Shown one piece after another: positions 1 to 10,891 of a stretch of DNA of 64,000 bases. The notes beneath the pieces were generated by a model. That model had not been told where the DNA came from, searched no databases, and worked only from the letters and a program-made list of their open reading frames with translations. The position numbers were made by a program, and so were the translations under genes. Each line of letters starts with the position of its first letter. Position 1 is the first letter of the stretch. This DNA comes from Isoperla grammatica (lineage: Eukaryota; Arthropoda; Insecta; Plecoptera; Perlodidae): positions 42,356,278 through 42,420,277 of the forward strand of contig OX246745.1 in the NCBI GenBank assembly GCA_945910005.1. Reading direction: 5' to 3'.

Positions 1-2
1 CG

Positions 3-179
3 CCTCCGCCCACAAATGCTGTGGCAGCTGATTTGGCATTTTCATCTCCTACTTCGTCAGGCCAACAGAGTTCGTCTTCATCACGAAGATCTACTGACAG
101 AAACGCTTGTTGGGTATGTGGTTCCTTTGATCATTTTAAACGAAACTGCCCTCGACGCCAGGGAAACGGGAAACTGTAG
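3..179 (+). pseudogene. Gag C-terminus with CCHC zinc knuckle (partial)
   Basis: Reading from position 3, a Ser-rich linker leads to a canonical C-X2-C-X4-H-X4-C knuckle (CWVCGSFDHFKRNC) and a basic tail ending at TAG 177-179. The knuckle is the nucleic-acid-binding motif of retrotransposon nucleocapsid. The 5' part is outside the window. The protease frame overlaps and continues in another frame, as expected for a Gag-Pol frameshift organisation, so the stop at 177 may be the genuine Gag stop and not a lesion. Confidence 0.75.
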
Positions 180-181
180 TT

Positions 182-510
182 CGGGACATAGGGCCAGTTC
201 AGGTGAACTACAGTACAAACAACGTGTTTATGGCTCTCGATACACCCAAACTGAAACAGGAATGTGACCCAATTATTACATTGTTTATAGGTCACCACAC
301 TATTCAGGCATTACTGGACACGGGCTCAAGTTGTTCTTTGATTGGACCGTCGGCGTTATCAGCGGCACAAGGAATAGGTGCCAAGGTTGAACAATGCTCG
401 ATCTCTATCAGCATGGCATCTGGTAATGTCCGTAGTGAACTCGCTGTGTTTGTGCCTATTGTTATCGCCGATCGCTGGCACATAATAAAGTGTCTGTATT
501 TACTATTTAC
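182..510 (+). pseudogene. Retrotransposon aspartic protease (broken)
   Basis: The frame open from 182 to 604 carries LLDTGSSCSLIG, the D-T-G active-site motif of retropepsins, about 40 residues after the first Met at 203. Protease similarity stops near 500-515. Beyond that the frame is nonsense, and the expected C-terminal ILGRDFL motif appears in the next frame, so there is a single indel around 500. The domain would release Gag and Pol proteins from the polyprotein in an active element. Confidence 0.75.
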
Positions 511-2030
511 CCCACCTCTGTCGGGAGCTAATTCTTGGCCGGGACTTTCTTACTCAGTTTTATGTTACAGTGTCTATCAGAAGTGGTGGTTGGGCAATTG
601 GTAACAGCACCCACTTTCATTCCTTTAATGAATCCTGTCTTACAAGCACTTCACTTCCTGCACGCGCGTCTGTACCACAACCTTGTCCCAATCTACTGGA
701 CTCATCTGCCATGGTTGATTGCCCGAAACGCATACAGCCAGCACTACATAACCTTCTTCATAAATACTCTTGCCTCTTTTCGGATACACCCGGGTTCACA
801 GATTTAATCCAGCATCAAATCATCACAGACTCTTATCCACCAGTTCAATGTCGCCTTCGACCAGTCAATCATATGAAAAGAAACGTCATGGACGGCCTAG
901 TCGACAAACTACTTGAACAGAAAATCATTCAACCATCATCAAGCTCTTGGACCAGTGCTCCGGTTATCGTGCCCAAGAAAACAGGAGGTTATAGATTGGC
1001 GGTTGACTACCGTCATCTTAATAAATGCAGCCAGGTTCCCAAATGGCCAATGCCACGTCGAGACTGGATTTTTGGCCCAGCTTGGTCCTGCACGCTACTT
1101 CTCGACAATCGACCTTTCTCAAGGTTTTTTACAAATTGCGGTTGCACCTAAAGATCGCCACAAGACAGCCTTCTTATGTCACAGGGGCACTTTTGAGTTC
1201 CTGCGAATGCCATTTGGTTTAGCCGGGGCTCCGGCTTCGTTTCAGAAACTGATGGACAAGGTTCTTGCTGGTATATCTCATCGGTTCTGTCTGGCATTCT
1301 AAGACGACATTATTATTTATTCCAACTCATTGGAGGAACATCTGCAACATTTAGAGGAGTTGTTTGCTCGACTTGCCGAAGCAGGACTGACTGTAAACAC
1401 AAGTAAACTCCAGCTCTTTCAAACCTCTATTAACTTCTTGGGGCACATTAACAAACAAGGATTGTACAGCCCAAATCCTTCAAAAGTTGCTGCAGTCAAC
1501 GATTTTCCTTCTCCCCGCAAAGTGAAAGACCTGCAAAGTTTCCTTGGTTTAGTTGGTTACTATAGAACCTTCATACAAAACTTTTCTACGATTGCTAAGC
1601 CTCTTACATGTCTGCTAAGGAAAGATACTCCTTGGACATGGGACTTACCGCAGAAAATTGCGTTCATAGCTTTAAAAAATGCCCTCTCTTATGTCACAGA
1701 TCTGGCTTTGCCGGACTTAAATCAACCTTTTGTGATCGAGACAGACGCGAGTGGCTTAGGTTTGGGTGCGGTTTTGCTCCAAGCCTCGGACCCCAACGTA
1801 ACCAATAGTCCTCTCCGGCCAGTTGCCTTCATAAGTCGGACACTCAGTAAACATGAAGAGAATTTCACGGTACAGGAGTGGGAATGTCTCGCTGTGGTGT
1901 GGGCGGTGGATAAATTCCGTCCGTACATTGACATGACAAGCTTTGATATTATTTGTGACCACGCTTCTCTGAGTTGGATGTTTTCTACAGAATTGCAGCC
2001 TCATGCACAAAGCCACTTGCAGACGCAACT
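511..2030 (+). pseudogene. Reverse transcriptase and RNase H of gypsy element (frameshifted, stop in catalytic motif)
   Basis: The RT N-terminus is readable in one frame to about 1055 (APVIVPKKTGGYRLAVDYR). The palm continues in another frame (STIDLSQGF, RMPFGLAGAPASFQ). The catalytic Y-x-D-D box is damaged: Y is F and the next codon is TAA (1300-1302), followed by DDIIIY. The same frame then runs on through the RT thumb and connection (FLGHINKQGL, FLGLVGYYRTF) into RNase H (ETDASGLGLGAVLL; WECLAVVWAV). RNase H similarity ends near 2020-2030, where unrelated sequence begins, so the RNase H C-terminus is missing. This copy could not supply RT. Confidence 0.85.
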
Positions 2031-3420
2031 TTTGCCTTGCGCCCGCAAATCAATGAAACCGAATGCACAAAGGATTTACCGACGCAAATATTTGCGAGAG
2101 CTCGTTAAAGTTGCGGCTGCCTCGACCGTCCCACAAATAGATAAAATGGCGGCGCTGTCAAATACGGTGGACAACGGGCTCCCGCGATCTCGTGTTTTAG
2201 AGATTGCACCAACGTATTGGAAGTTCCGGATTACATTTTTAATACTAGTTATTATCTACCGAAACATTTGGCTCCACTTTTAGTCGAAGATCTTCGTGTG
2301 GATTCAAGAATGTGCGATAAGAAAAAGTTACGGTACGGCAGTTGACGTTCAGATAAGTCTCCTTTTAATATTGGCCTAGGCAAGCATACTTGTAAACCAT
2401 GTGTAGTGTCTAGCTACACGCCATAACAAATCTAAATGTGTGTACAACCCAGAAAGTATAACTAAGGCCTCAGCTCAGCCCTAGGCCTGGGCTATAAGCA
2501 GGCGTATCGTGAGGCCCTAGGCCTAGCTAGCCTTAGGCCTAGAGCACAGGCTTCTAGGGCTTGGCAACTTGTGGTATTGACAGCTTCAGTTCAGTCGTAG
2601 ACGAAAAATAAATAAACGCTTTGGTAGGCATAGGTCTAGGCTTAAGACGCCTAGGCCTAGGCCTAGGCCTACCCTACGCCGCGTAGGCTGTGTAGGCCTA
2701 GGATCCGGCATACGAAACCTCGCAAAAACCTGGGGATACCGCCGTAAATCGTAGCGTAAAGAGAATACAAATACAATTATATTCTTGGCAGTAGGCCTAA
2801 GCCTAAGGAATTGGTGTAGTAACAGTAAACCTACGTTATAGTTTAGCCTTAGACCAACGTATAGGCCTACCAGTACATACCAAGTACTAGGCCACTAGGC
2901 TTAAGCTCAGACCACCTATTATGCAAAATATCCCTGACCATTCTGGATTTCCATACCATTATCTACACTAGGCTAGGTCTAGGCCCGCGTAAGAACCATA
3001 CTAAGAGCTGGATATAAACCCAAGCCCTAATGGGAATACACTAGATTCTAGGCTGATTTATGTCGATGCCTGTACGTTCTATGTGTCAACAGGGAATAAA
3101 ATAATATCTCATTATTACAAGGATGAATGTTGTAGGCCATACTCATGTAGATACTTGTCTATAGTTATGCGTTGAACTTATTTTATCCACGTCCCCCCCC
3201 CACCCGCACACACAAATTGATTGCTGACAATCGCCTCCCCCCCCCCCCTCCCCCCAACAGCAAGAGGGAATAACATAAATTTCATTATAACAGGCCTGAA
3301 TCATAAAGGCCATAAACATTTAGATGAATACTTCGTAATTTTATTTATTTAATTTTATTTTTATTTATTTATTTTTATTTAAATTTATTTTTATTTATTT
3401 TAATTTTATTTTTACTTTTG
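2031..3420. other. Foreign stretch interrupting pol, TAGGCC-rich, no gene
   Basis: Between the RNase H remnant and the integrase linker lies about 1.4 kb with no retroviral similarity. It includes a dense cluster of TAGGCC hexamers (2480-2900), two poly-C runs (3195-3255) and a T-rich ATTTT low-complexity tract (3330-3415). An open frame persists to 2283 but resembles no known family. It may be an insertion with a deletion of the RNase H end. I found no clear terminal repeats or target duplication. Confidence 0.6.
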
Positions 3421-4850
3421 AAGATCCTCCACAAGAAGTATGCGTTACAAACCTAGAAGTATGCGTTACAAACCTAGCGACCATCTCAATTGAGACCCTC
3501 ACAGACATGTCTAAACTAGCAGCGGAACAGCTACAGGACGAACAGTTACGGGAGATACATCGGGTGGTTACGAGGAACCAGAGCTCTACTACGGTAACGT
3601 GTTCGAGGCAGACGAAGGATCTTGCTAGCCAACTCGAGATGGATGTAGATGGTGTTATGTGGCGAGTAAGCCAGCTGTCGCCTCCCCGCGTTTAGTTGCC
3701 ACAACACCTGCGTCAAATTGTCTTGGCTGCAACTCACTCACATCCTTTAAGCGGTCACCTCGGATTTTTCAAGACATTACATCGCACCCAAGAACGCTAC
3801 ACGTGGCTAGGGATGAGACATGATATTCTAACGTATGTCCGCTCCTGTCAAACTTGTCAGCTAATAAAACCAAGGTCACAAAAACAGTTCGGATACATGG
3901 AGGTTTCGCCTGCGGTCAGACCGTTTGCAGAGCTAAGCATCGATCTAGTAGGGCCCCTACCACGTTCGCGAAACAATTTCCTATACATCTTGGTCGTCAT
4001 CGACAAGTTCACGAGGTACCCGGAAATTTTTCCTTTACGTTCCCCGACTACTAAGCAAATAACATCCAAACTAGAAGAACTGTTCTGTCGTCATGGATTC
4101 CCTGATGCCATTTCGAGCGATAACGGCAAACAATTTGTCAGTGCCATCTGGAAAAGCACGATGGCATTGTTTGCCATTTCTGATCGCCATACTGTTCCTT
4201 ACAGGCCTTGTGGGAAACAGGTGGAGAGGCATAATGGTACCCTAAAAACAAGCATTCGAGCCTACTGCGACAACTACCGAGATTGGGATCGTCATCTTCA
4301 TGCTTTAGCGTTTGCATTAAGAACCGCAGTAAGTGAGGTAACTGGGTACTCTCCTGCTACGCTAACCTACGGCAGAGACCTGCACGCACCCTGGGATCGC
4401 AGGGACCCTCTCGACGAGGATTCATCAGCCGTCCAAGTTCATGAATATGCCGTGGACCTCAAACATCGATTAACGGACGCATGGCACTGGGCGAGGACTC
4501 GTGCAAGCGCGGCTCAAGCTAAGTCTAAACAAAACTATGATGTCCGTCGTCAACCAAACCCCTTTGTTGTTGGTGATCTAGTTTTGCGGGACGCTCACGT
4601 TCTCAGTGATGCAGCGATGGCAGTGTCTGCTGGTTTAGCTCCACCCCACTCCGGACCTTATCAAATCACTCGACAGATTGCCACTAACTCTTTTGAGTTA
4701 GTCGATCCTAAGTCTGGCAAATGTATGGGAAGAGCGAATGCTGACCAGCTTAAGAAATGGGTATCGAGTCCTTCTTGGGTTACAACAGTGGATGATCAGC
4801 AACGCCGAGTTTTACGCCCGAGGAAGTCCAAGTCTACGGTTCACGACTAA
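3421..4850 (+). pseudogene. Integrase of gypsy element, one in-frame stop
   Basis: The in-frame linker begins near 3421 and includes a 24-bp tandem duplication (EVCVTNL twice). An in-frame TAG at 3693-3695 splits the frame. From 3696 the 384-residue remainder carries the zinc-binding H16, H21, C51, C54 set and the catalytic triad D83 (SIDLVGPLP), D142 (SSDNGKQF) and E178, with 35 residues between the last two. The C-terminal domain ends with a GPYQITR...NSFELVD module. The catalytic core looks intact although the element is dead. Confidence 0.88.
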
Positions 4851-4860
4851 GGGGGGGAGA
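4851..4860 (+). other. Polypurine tract
   Basis: An all-purine run, GGGGGGGAGA, lies directly after the integrase stop and directly before the LTR start TGTCACGG. This is the position and composition expected for the plus-strand primer of an LTR retrotransposon. Confidence 0.8.
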
Positions 4861-4861
4861 A

Positions 4862-5252
4862 TGTCACGGTGTGCCTGCTTACACTATATTAGTTATTAGT
4901 AGTTTAGATTAGTATTGTAGTTATAGGAATGGAAATAGTAAGAAGGCGGTGTAATTGGAATTGTATAAAGCATCAAGAAGACCGTGGAGTATTCAGATTA
5001 ATTTATAGGATTGGAAATAGTAAGAAGGCGGTGAAAAGACAGAATGGGGATTGTTGTAAAAGGGAAATGGAGGAGTGTTTTGTATCTCTAAAAAGAGGAA
5101 ATAAAAGTAATATTTCGCAGTATTTAAAGAACAGTTATTTGTATATTAGACGACGCTACAAAATTACTTGAGGGTAGCTCTGCCTGTCGTAAGAGGCAAC
5201 TTATCGGCCGGCAACAAAGCTCACTAATGTTCTTCTGTTCGAAACAAATACA
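4862..5252 (+). repeat. 3' LTR (proposed bounds)
   Basis: The segment begins TGTCACGGTG just after the polypurine tract. I end it at AACAAATACA (5252) to give TG...CA termini, about 391 bp. The left boundary is firm; the right one is inferred because the partner LTR is outside the window. Inside, a segment of about 35 bp containing GGAAATAGTAAGAAGGCGGT occurs twice, about 83 bp apart (from 4923 and 5006), possibly duplicated promoter-region DNA. The 80-codon open frame here is probably not a gene. Confidence 0.6.
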
Positions 5253-5401
5253 TCGTTTTTATGTATAATTTATTTCCAATACATAAAACCATAAAGCCAA
5301 ATAAATCAAAATTATATTCTAAATAATGTTTTGTATTCATCTTAATAAACCAATGTTGGTGTGGCTGCAGTCCCCCATGTTGGCGTCTTGGCGTCTGGCA
5401 A
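5253..5401. other. AT-rich spacer, nothing recognised
   Basis: AT-rich sequence between the LTR and the first minisatellite. No coding or RNA signal seen. Confidence 0.5.
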
Positions 5402-5572
5402 CGCTGTCTCGCAGTCTAGGCAGTCTAGGCAGTCTAGGCAGTCTAGGCAGTCTAGGCAGTCTAGGCAGTCTAGGCAGTCCAGGCAGTCTAGGCAGTCTAG
5501 GCAGTCTAGGCAGTCTAGGCAGTCTAGGCAGTCCAGGCAGTCTAGGCAGTCTAGGCAGTCTAGGCAGTCTGT
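5402..5572. repeat. 9-bp minisatellite (AGGCAGTCT)n
   Basis: About 18 copies of a 9-bp unit. Two copies carry CC in place of CT and are exactly 54 bp (six units) apart, so blocks of six units have been duplicated. Frames are open only because 9 is divisible by 3. Confidence 0.95.
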
Positions 5573-5748
5573 CTACTCTTGGACAATGACTGAGCACCTT
5601 CTGCTTCACGATTACAATAGCATTCTAAGTGGATTCGAGCGTAGCAACATTTACATTTTAATTGTGTAGTTGTAAATTAAGAATCCATGAGTATTACGCT
5701 ATGTCAATGTCCTGCTGGGTAACGTGAAGAGGTCACAGGCATCGGGTG

Positions 5749-5863
5749 TGACGAGTGACGTGTGACGTGTGACGTGTGACGTGTGACGTGTGACGTGTGA
5801 CGTGTGACGTGTGGCGTGTGGCGTGTGGCGTGTGACGTGTGACGTGTGACGTGTGACGTGTGA
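5749..5863. repeat. 7-bp minisatellite (GACGTGT)n
   Basis: About 16 copies of a 7-bp unit, with a block of GGCGTGT variants in the middle. The TGACGTG core resembles CRE/bZIP sites, but a simple repeat is the economical reading. Confidence 0.93.
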
Positions 5864-5924
5864 CACTGGTCATGGTATGCCGAGAACATGATTGCATTCA
5901 ATAGTGCACTATATGGATTACATC

Positions 5925-5995
5925 TAAACTTGATTGATTAAATTGTTATTATTGATTGATTAAATTGTTATTATTGATTGATAATTTGTTGTTTA
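5925..5995. repeat. Short tandem duplication, ATTGATTGATTAAATTGTTA
   Basis: Two and a half copies of an AT-rich unit of about 25 bp just left of a SINE. Confidence 0.7.
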
Positions 5996-6079
5996 ACGAC
6001 GTACTCTAGAGCTTGGGTCACAAAGACCTCTTCCGAATCAGATCCATTACACGTGATCGCGGGGATCGTCATAAGGGGG

Positions 6080-6380
6080 ACCGATAGCGGTAGCTCAGCG
6101 GTAAGACGCGGAACTTTCATTCGGGAGGTGGCCGGTTCCATTCCGGTGTAGTCCGGCAGTCCTGACAAAAGTTTATTCCCAGTTTTTTTCACAGTCGTAA
6201 AGGCGAATGCTGGGATTGTCATAATAACAGCCCTCAGACACTCCTCAAATGTCCAACACCCTAATAACTTAGTAAGTCAACTGAAGAGGGGCACATCAGG
6301 TTCCTACAGTCCATCAAGAGAGGGTAGGGTCAAGTGGGAGGATGGGCCAAGGTCTCATGTTATCATCTCTTACGACTTGC
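6080..6380 (+). mobile_element. tRNA-derived SINE, copy 1
   Basis: The head contains an A-box-like segment (GTAGCTCAGCGGTAAGACGC) and a B-box-like segment (GGCCGGTTCCATTCCGG). The body carries AGCCCTCAGACACTCCTC, CCAACACCCTAATAACTTAG and GAAGAGGGGCACATCAGG. The body is shared with the copies at 19.7 kb and 58.8 kb. Pol III would be expected to use the internal boxes. The 3' end is not exact. This is not a functional tRNA gene, because it lacks a closing acceptor stem. Confidence 0.75.
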
Positions 6381-7493
6381 AGAGTCACTATGGGTCTATT
6401 CTACCCCGGGCCAAGAGGTCCGTGAAAAAGGTTTTATTTTAGAGCATAGTTTGTTTAGAATTTACAAATGTATGTTTTATTGAGTACAAAAGCGTCTTTC
6501 AATGGTTTTATCGATATTTACTGTATTTTTACGAGCCTAACTATTCGTTGATGGATACCTTACCAGCAACAAACAGTTATTATTCTGAGTGGCCAATGAG
6601 ACACTAGGACCGCTTCGAGAGTTTATCAGAACTTAGTTTCAATCATTTATACCACGCTATTGTCATAGAGATAGTGTGTATGGTTATTATGGGTCTACAC
6701 TGCAAAACAACAGAGAACCTCTTGTAAAACACTAAAAATAATTATTTTCGATGTTTCGTGATTTTCGTTGTTTAAAACATGAATGCATAACATGAATGTC
6801 GATGTTATTCGCAAATTTGAATTGATTTGGGTGTTTGGCGGGTGACTCAGTTTTGTCAAAATTCATGGTGATTTTGTTAAATAAAATCATTTTGGTGTGA
6901 CAGTAATTCGAAGGAATTTAGGTGATTCTACCTATATATTACAAGAAATTACACCCTGCGCGTCGAAAGAATGTTTCCCGGAAGAGGAAGGGTGGGTCTC
7001 GCTTCTTATGATTATCTCAAACGAACAATGTGAAGATGAGGTCTGAGGCAGCATTTGTTGACGTTTTATCTGCCGTAAGTACCCGCACCCAGATACGGAT
7101 GCCTTGTGCGTTGTGCCCCAGGGTCAAGGAACCACTCTGACTGTGTAACACTGTGCACTTTTAAACAATGAAAATAGAAAGATCCAAATATATAGTAAAA
7201 GCATTTGCAAATGCACGCAACATATAATACCTGTGCATAACAAAGTTCACTCTAGCAAATGCTAAATAACTTGACTTAGAATCTTAAATTGTGTATTTAA
7301 TTAAATAGAACTTCCAGATTGATGTTGAACATAATAGTATTACTGGTTGTCCTCATAAATTCACTTATATAACATTATTAACACAGAGGAACACATCATA
7401 CTTCGAAGGACTCCCCTCTCCCCCCCCCCCCCCCCCTCCCCAATTTCATCGAACTACCACTTTACTTGGACACGCCACACTAACAATTAGGCA
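6381..7493. other. AT-rich intergenic DNA
   Basis: No coding, RNA or repeat structure recognised apart from a poly-C run at about 7418-7440. Confidence 0.5.
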
Positions 7494-7500
7494 CCTCCAT

Positions 7501-8779
7501 CATTGAGTTTATTAGTGAAGGGTTAAGAACCCTACGGCCATTGGCGACTGTCTACCGTGTACGCAAGTAGTACTGGCGGGAGCCGCTAGGGGCCGCCACA
7601 TCAGCGCGGCCTAATCAGTGAGTACCTGTGGCACCTAGCGGCTTTCGCCAGTACTACTTGCGTACACGGCTGCGCTGATGTGGCGACACCTAGCGGCTCC
7701 CGCCAGTACTACTTGCGTACACGGCTGCGCTGATGTGGCGGCACCTAGCGGCTCCCGCCAGTACTACTTGCGTACACGGCTGCGCTGATGTGGCGACACC
7801 TAGCGGCTCCCGCCAGTACTACTTGCGTACACGGCTGCGCTGATGTGGCGGCACCTAGCGGCTCCCGCCAGTACTACTTGCGTACACGGCTGCGCTGATG
7901 TGGCGGCACCTAGCGGCTCCCGCCAGTACTACTTGCGTACACGGCTGCGCTGATGTGGCGGCACCTAGCGGCTCCCGCCAGTACTACTTGCGTACACGGC
8001 TGCGCTGATGTGGCGGCACCTAGCGGCTCCCGCCAGTACTACTTGCGTACACGGCTGCGCTGATGTGGCGGCACCTAGCGGCTCCCGCCAGTACTACTTG
8101 CGTACACGGCTGCGCTGATGTGGCGGCACCTAGCGGCTCCCGCCAGTACTACTTGCGTACACGGCTGCGCTGATGTGGCGGCACCTAGCGGCTCCCGCCA
8201 GTACTACTTGCGTACACGGCTGCGCTGATGTGGCGGCACCTAGCGGCTCCCGCCAGTACTACTTGCGTACACGGCTGCGCTGATGTGGCGGCACCTAGCG
8301 GCTCCCGCCAGTACTACTTGCGTACACGGCTGCGCTGATGTGGCGGCACCTAGCGGCTCCCGCCAGTACTACTAGCGTACACGGCTGCGCTGATGTGGCG
8401 ACACCTAGCGGCTCCCGCCAGTACTACTTGCGTACACGGCTGCGCTGATGTGGCGGCACCTAGCGGCTCCCGCCAGTACTACTTGCGTACACGGCTGCGC
8501 TGATGTGGCGGCACCTAGCGGCTCCCGCCAGTACTACTAGCGTACACGGCTGCGCTGATGTGGCGGCACCTAGCGGCTCCCGCCAGTACTACTTGCGTAC
8601 ACGGCTGCGCTGATGTGGCGGCACCTAGCGGCTCCCGCCAGTACTACTTGCGTACACGGCTGCGCTGATGTGGCGACACCTAGCGGCTCCCGCCAGTACT
8701 ACTTGCGTACACGGGCGATTAATGGGTAGACAGTCGCCAATGGCTGTTGGGACTCTACCCTACACTTATAAACTCAATG
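7501..8779. mobile_element. Non-autonomous DNA transposon with TIRs and TIR-derived satellite
   Basis: The ends are inverted (CATTGAGTTT...AAACTCAATG). The TIRs extend inward through an ATTGGCGACTGTCTACC motif for about 110 bp. The element is flanked by a direct repeat CCTCCAT at 7494-7500 and 8780-8786, a 7-bp target-site duplication. The interior is almost entirely a 55-bp tandem array that matches the inner half of the TIR, always in the right-TIR orientation. There is no transposase. CA...TG ends with a 7-8-bp duplication would fit P-like or hAT-like enzymes; the superfamily is not settled. Confidence 0.85.
7631..8714. repeat. 55-bp tandem array (about 20 copies)
   Basis: The unit starts GCACCTAGCGGCTCCCGCCA and recurs exactly every 55 bp: 19 complete units from 7631 plus a partial one at 8676. 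Variation is slight (GCACC/ACACC, TTG/TAG). The first unit has TTTC for TCCC. The inverted single copy of the same sequence lies in the left TIR at about 7557-7609. Confidence 0.97.
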
Positions 8780-8786
8780 CCTCCAT

Positions 8787-9463
8787 ATCCAATTAATTAA
8801 CACTATTCGTCCGCTTACCCTAACTAACTAAAACTACTAACACCACTTGGAACACAGCAGGCCCAGGAAAATGTCACAATATGTTATAGGTAATTTTCGA
8901 GAAATAATAAGTAAATAACAACATAATAAAGATAACCAGCTCTTTATTTAATGTCAATTGGTTTGTTTATTTATACATTCATTCACAAATAACAATTAAC
9001 ACAACATGTTTGGTCATTAGTCATTATCATATAATATTACATCCATTATAAATCTTGGTATCTTTGGTGATTATCTGACATCTTTTATAGCGTTAAAAAT
9101 AAAATAAATAACAACAATCCTTGGTTGGTCTTTAAAAGCAACTTGCCTTGACAATAGTTACAGAGATAAACGTGAGGCCTGTGGATATGGTATAGATTTG
9201 CAACACTAGCTTGGGAAAATAAATGTGTAATGTAACCACATTTTAACAGGTTGTTATTGAATGATTGTGTTCATTAATTAATTGTGTAAGAAACTTGAAA
9301 GCGCAAGCTTTCTCTTTATGCAAGTCTTGTTCATATTTATGTTGGTTAGTGATTCTCGTCTTCTCCGATTGCTCAAAGTAGAATCACAGCGGATAAGTGA
9401 TGTCGTTGTGTAAGATAGCTGTAGGATTATTGTGGAAATAACTGAAATTGACACTGTGAACCA
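8787..9463. other. AT-rich intergenic DNA
   Basis: No supported feature. Mostly AT-rich unique-looking sequence. Confidence 0.5.
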
Positions 9464-9819
9464 GGGGGGCTATTCCTGAGGGTAACAACACTGGTTATCA
9501 CTGCTATTGGCTGATTGCTGGGGCGGGAGCCAATGTGGAAGCGTAAACAACTACACTGCAGCGCTGCGAGTGTTCCGGCTGAACCTTGCGAGGAGGCAGT
9601 GCACTTCTTATTATTGTAAAATTATCCAAAGATTCCAATGACGTCAAATAGTTTTGCTATGCCTTAAGAATTCTTATTGTTGAAAATTGTGCGTATCCAA
9701 TATTCGGTGACCGTTGGTCGGATCGCTCGCAACGCTCTCTGTGCACTTGTTACGCCTCCTCATAGCCAGTGATGCACTTAACGTATTGTTACCGTCACAA
9801 CTTTCAGGAATAGCCCCCC
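9464..9819. mobile_element. Candidate short MITE with 16-bp inverted ends
   Basis: GGGGGGCTATTCCTGA at 9464-9479 is inverted at 9804-9819. Weak inverted similarity continues inward (AGGAGGC and GCTGCGAG segments). No target duplication is seen, so this is a tentative call. A 96-codon open frame across the right end is probably chance. Confidence 0.45.
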
Positions 9820-10661
9820 ATTTAATTGGTGCCTATTACTGTGCTCTATCACTCGCGGTTACAAGTGGATCTGTCTATGAGACCAATCCACAGTCAGCAG
9901 ACGACATTACAATAATTAAACGGCTTAATTGTGTAATAGTAGTTTTACGTTTTCTAGATTACATTCATGTTAAAATAATATCGCAGCGTAAGCATTTAAA
10001 TTGACTATAACATAACCCGAAGTTATAGTTTTGGGTGCAAAGTATCATCGTGCCAGGCAACAGAATACAAGTACTGTATTAAGCAACAGCTGGGTGGCTC
10101 ACTGTTGTGTATACGATATTATAGCTCAGACATACGTTTGCAATAATATTCATGATTGTGTTATTTTAATTGTGTTTATTTTAAAATCACAGTTACTCAT
10201 CATTCACCAACACAAACACGTTTGGAAAATATAGTTATAAAATGTTTTTTCGCAAGCACATTTGTATGAAGCATGGGTGAAAAACAATTAATGATATCGA
10301 GTCGACAATAAAATATTATTAAAAATAATATGTTATAAAGTTGAAAACATAATAAGTTTCACGGCAGTAACAACCTGAATGCGTATTACGCTATTTGCAA
10401 AAGTATAAGAAATAATACGTTAGAACCAATATGAATAATTGTTGACTCCTCTTCCAAAATATCTTGAATTATTTAGTATGACTGTGTTGCTAGTTTGTTA
10501 CTCGTGCAGTCTCAAGTCCTGTACTTGAATACAGCGTATGACCAAAGATTGGTATGACAGTTGTTCGCGCATGGTCAGATGCCTATATATTATCTCAGAG
10601 AGCCATGTTACAAACAAACATACAATACGGAATACATATCTAATAGTTTAAAAGGCGGTAG
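9820..10661. other. AT-rich intergenic DNA
   Basis: No supported feature. Confidence 0.5.
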
Positions 10662-10891
10662 ACCATCTGTGCTTATTTAGACTGATCGAAAAACTGACTA
10701 AAATAAACTGATCGAAAAAAAGTGATCGAAAAAATCTGACCGAAAAAACTGATCGCAAATTTTCTTCGTGTAGTGACTGCACGAAGCACTACATGACACT
10801 AGTCACTACAGTCACACTACACGAAGAAAATTTTCGATCAGTTTATTTTCGGTCAGTTTTTTGTCAATCAGTTTAAATAAGTACAGATGGT
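10662..10891. mobile_element. Foldback (palindromic) element
   Basis: ACCATCTGTGCTTATTTAGA at the left pairs with the inverted TTTAAATAAGTACAGATGGT at the right. Arms of about 100 bp, rich in ACTGATCGAAAA motifs, continue to a centre around a CACTACACGAAG stem. It has the shape of a foldback MITE. No convincing target duplication was found. Confidence 0.7.

Larger units (their letters stand above)
3..5252 (+). mobile_element. Decayed Ty3/gypsy LTR retrotransposon, 5' end outside window
   Basis: The order is Gag zinc knuckle, aspartic protease, reverse transcriptase, RNase H, integrase with HHCC and DDE, purine-rich tract, then a TG...CA LTR-like segment, which is the Ty3/gypsy arrangement. 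The 5' LTR and most of gag lie left of the window. The copy is dead: at least two frameshifts in the protease/RT region, a stop codon in the RT catalytic motif, an unrelated stretch of about 1.4 kb between RNase H and integrase, and an in-frame TAG before the integrase. Integrase itself remains open. It lies downstream of the THEM6-like gene and shows no relation to it. Confidence 0.88.

Noticed and set aside
4929..5171. 80-codon gene after the left gypsy integrase
   Set aside because: It lies within the proposed LTR, after the polypurine tract, and includes an internal duplication.
5749..5863. Cluster of CRE-like (TGACGTG) regulatory sites
   Set aside because: Fully explained as a 7-bp simple tandem repeat with no nearby gene start.
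6080..6165. Genuine tRNA gene
   Set aside because: A and B boxes are present but no closing acceptor stem or proper anticodon arm; it shares a long non-tRNA body with other copies, so it is a SINE.
9714..10004. Small membrane-protein gene
   Set aside because: Hydrophobic frame without splice or homology support, overlapping the right end of a candidate MITE.
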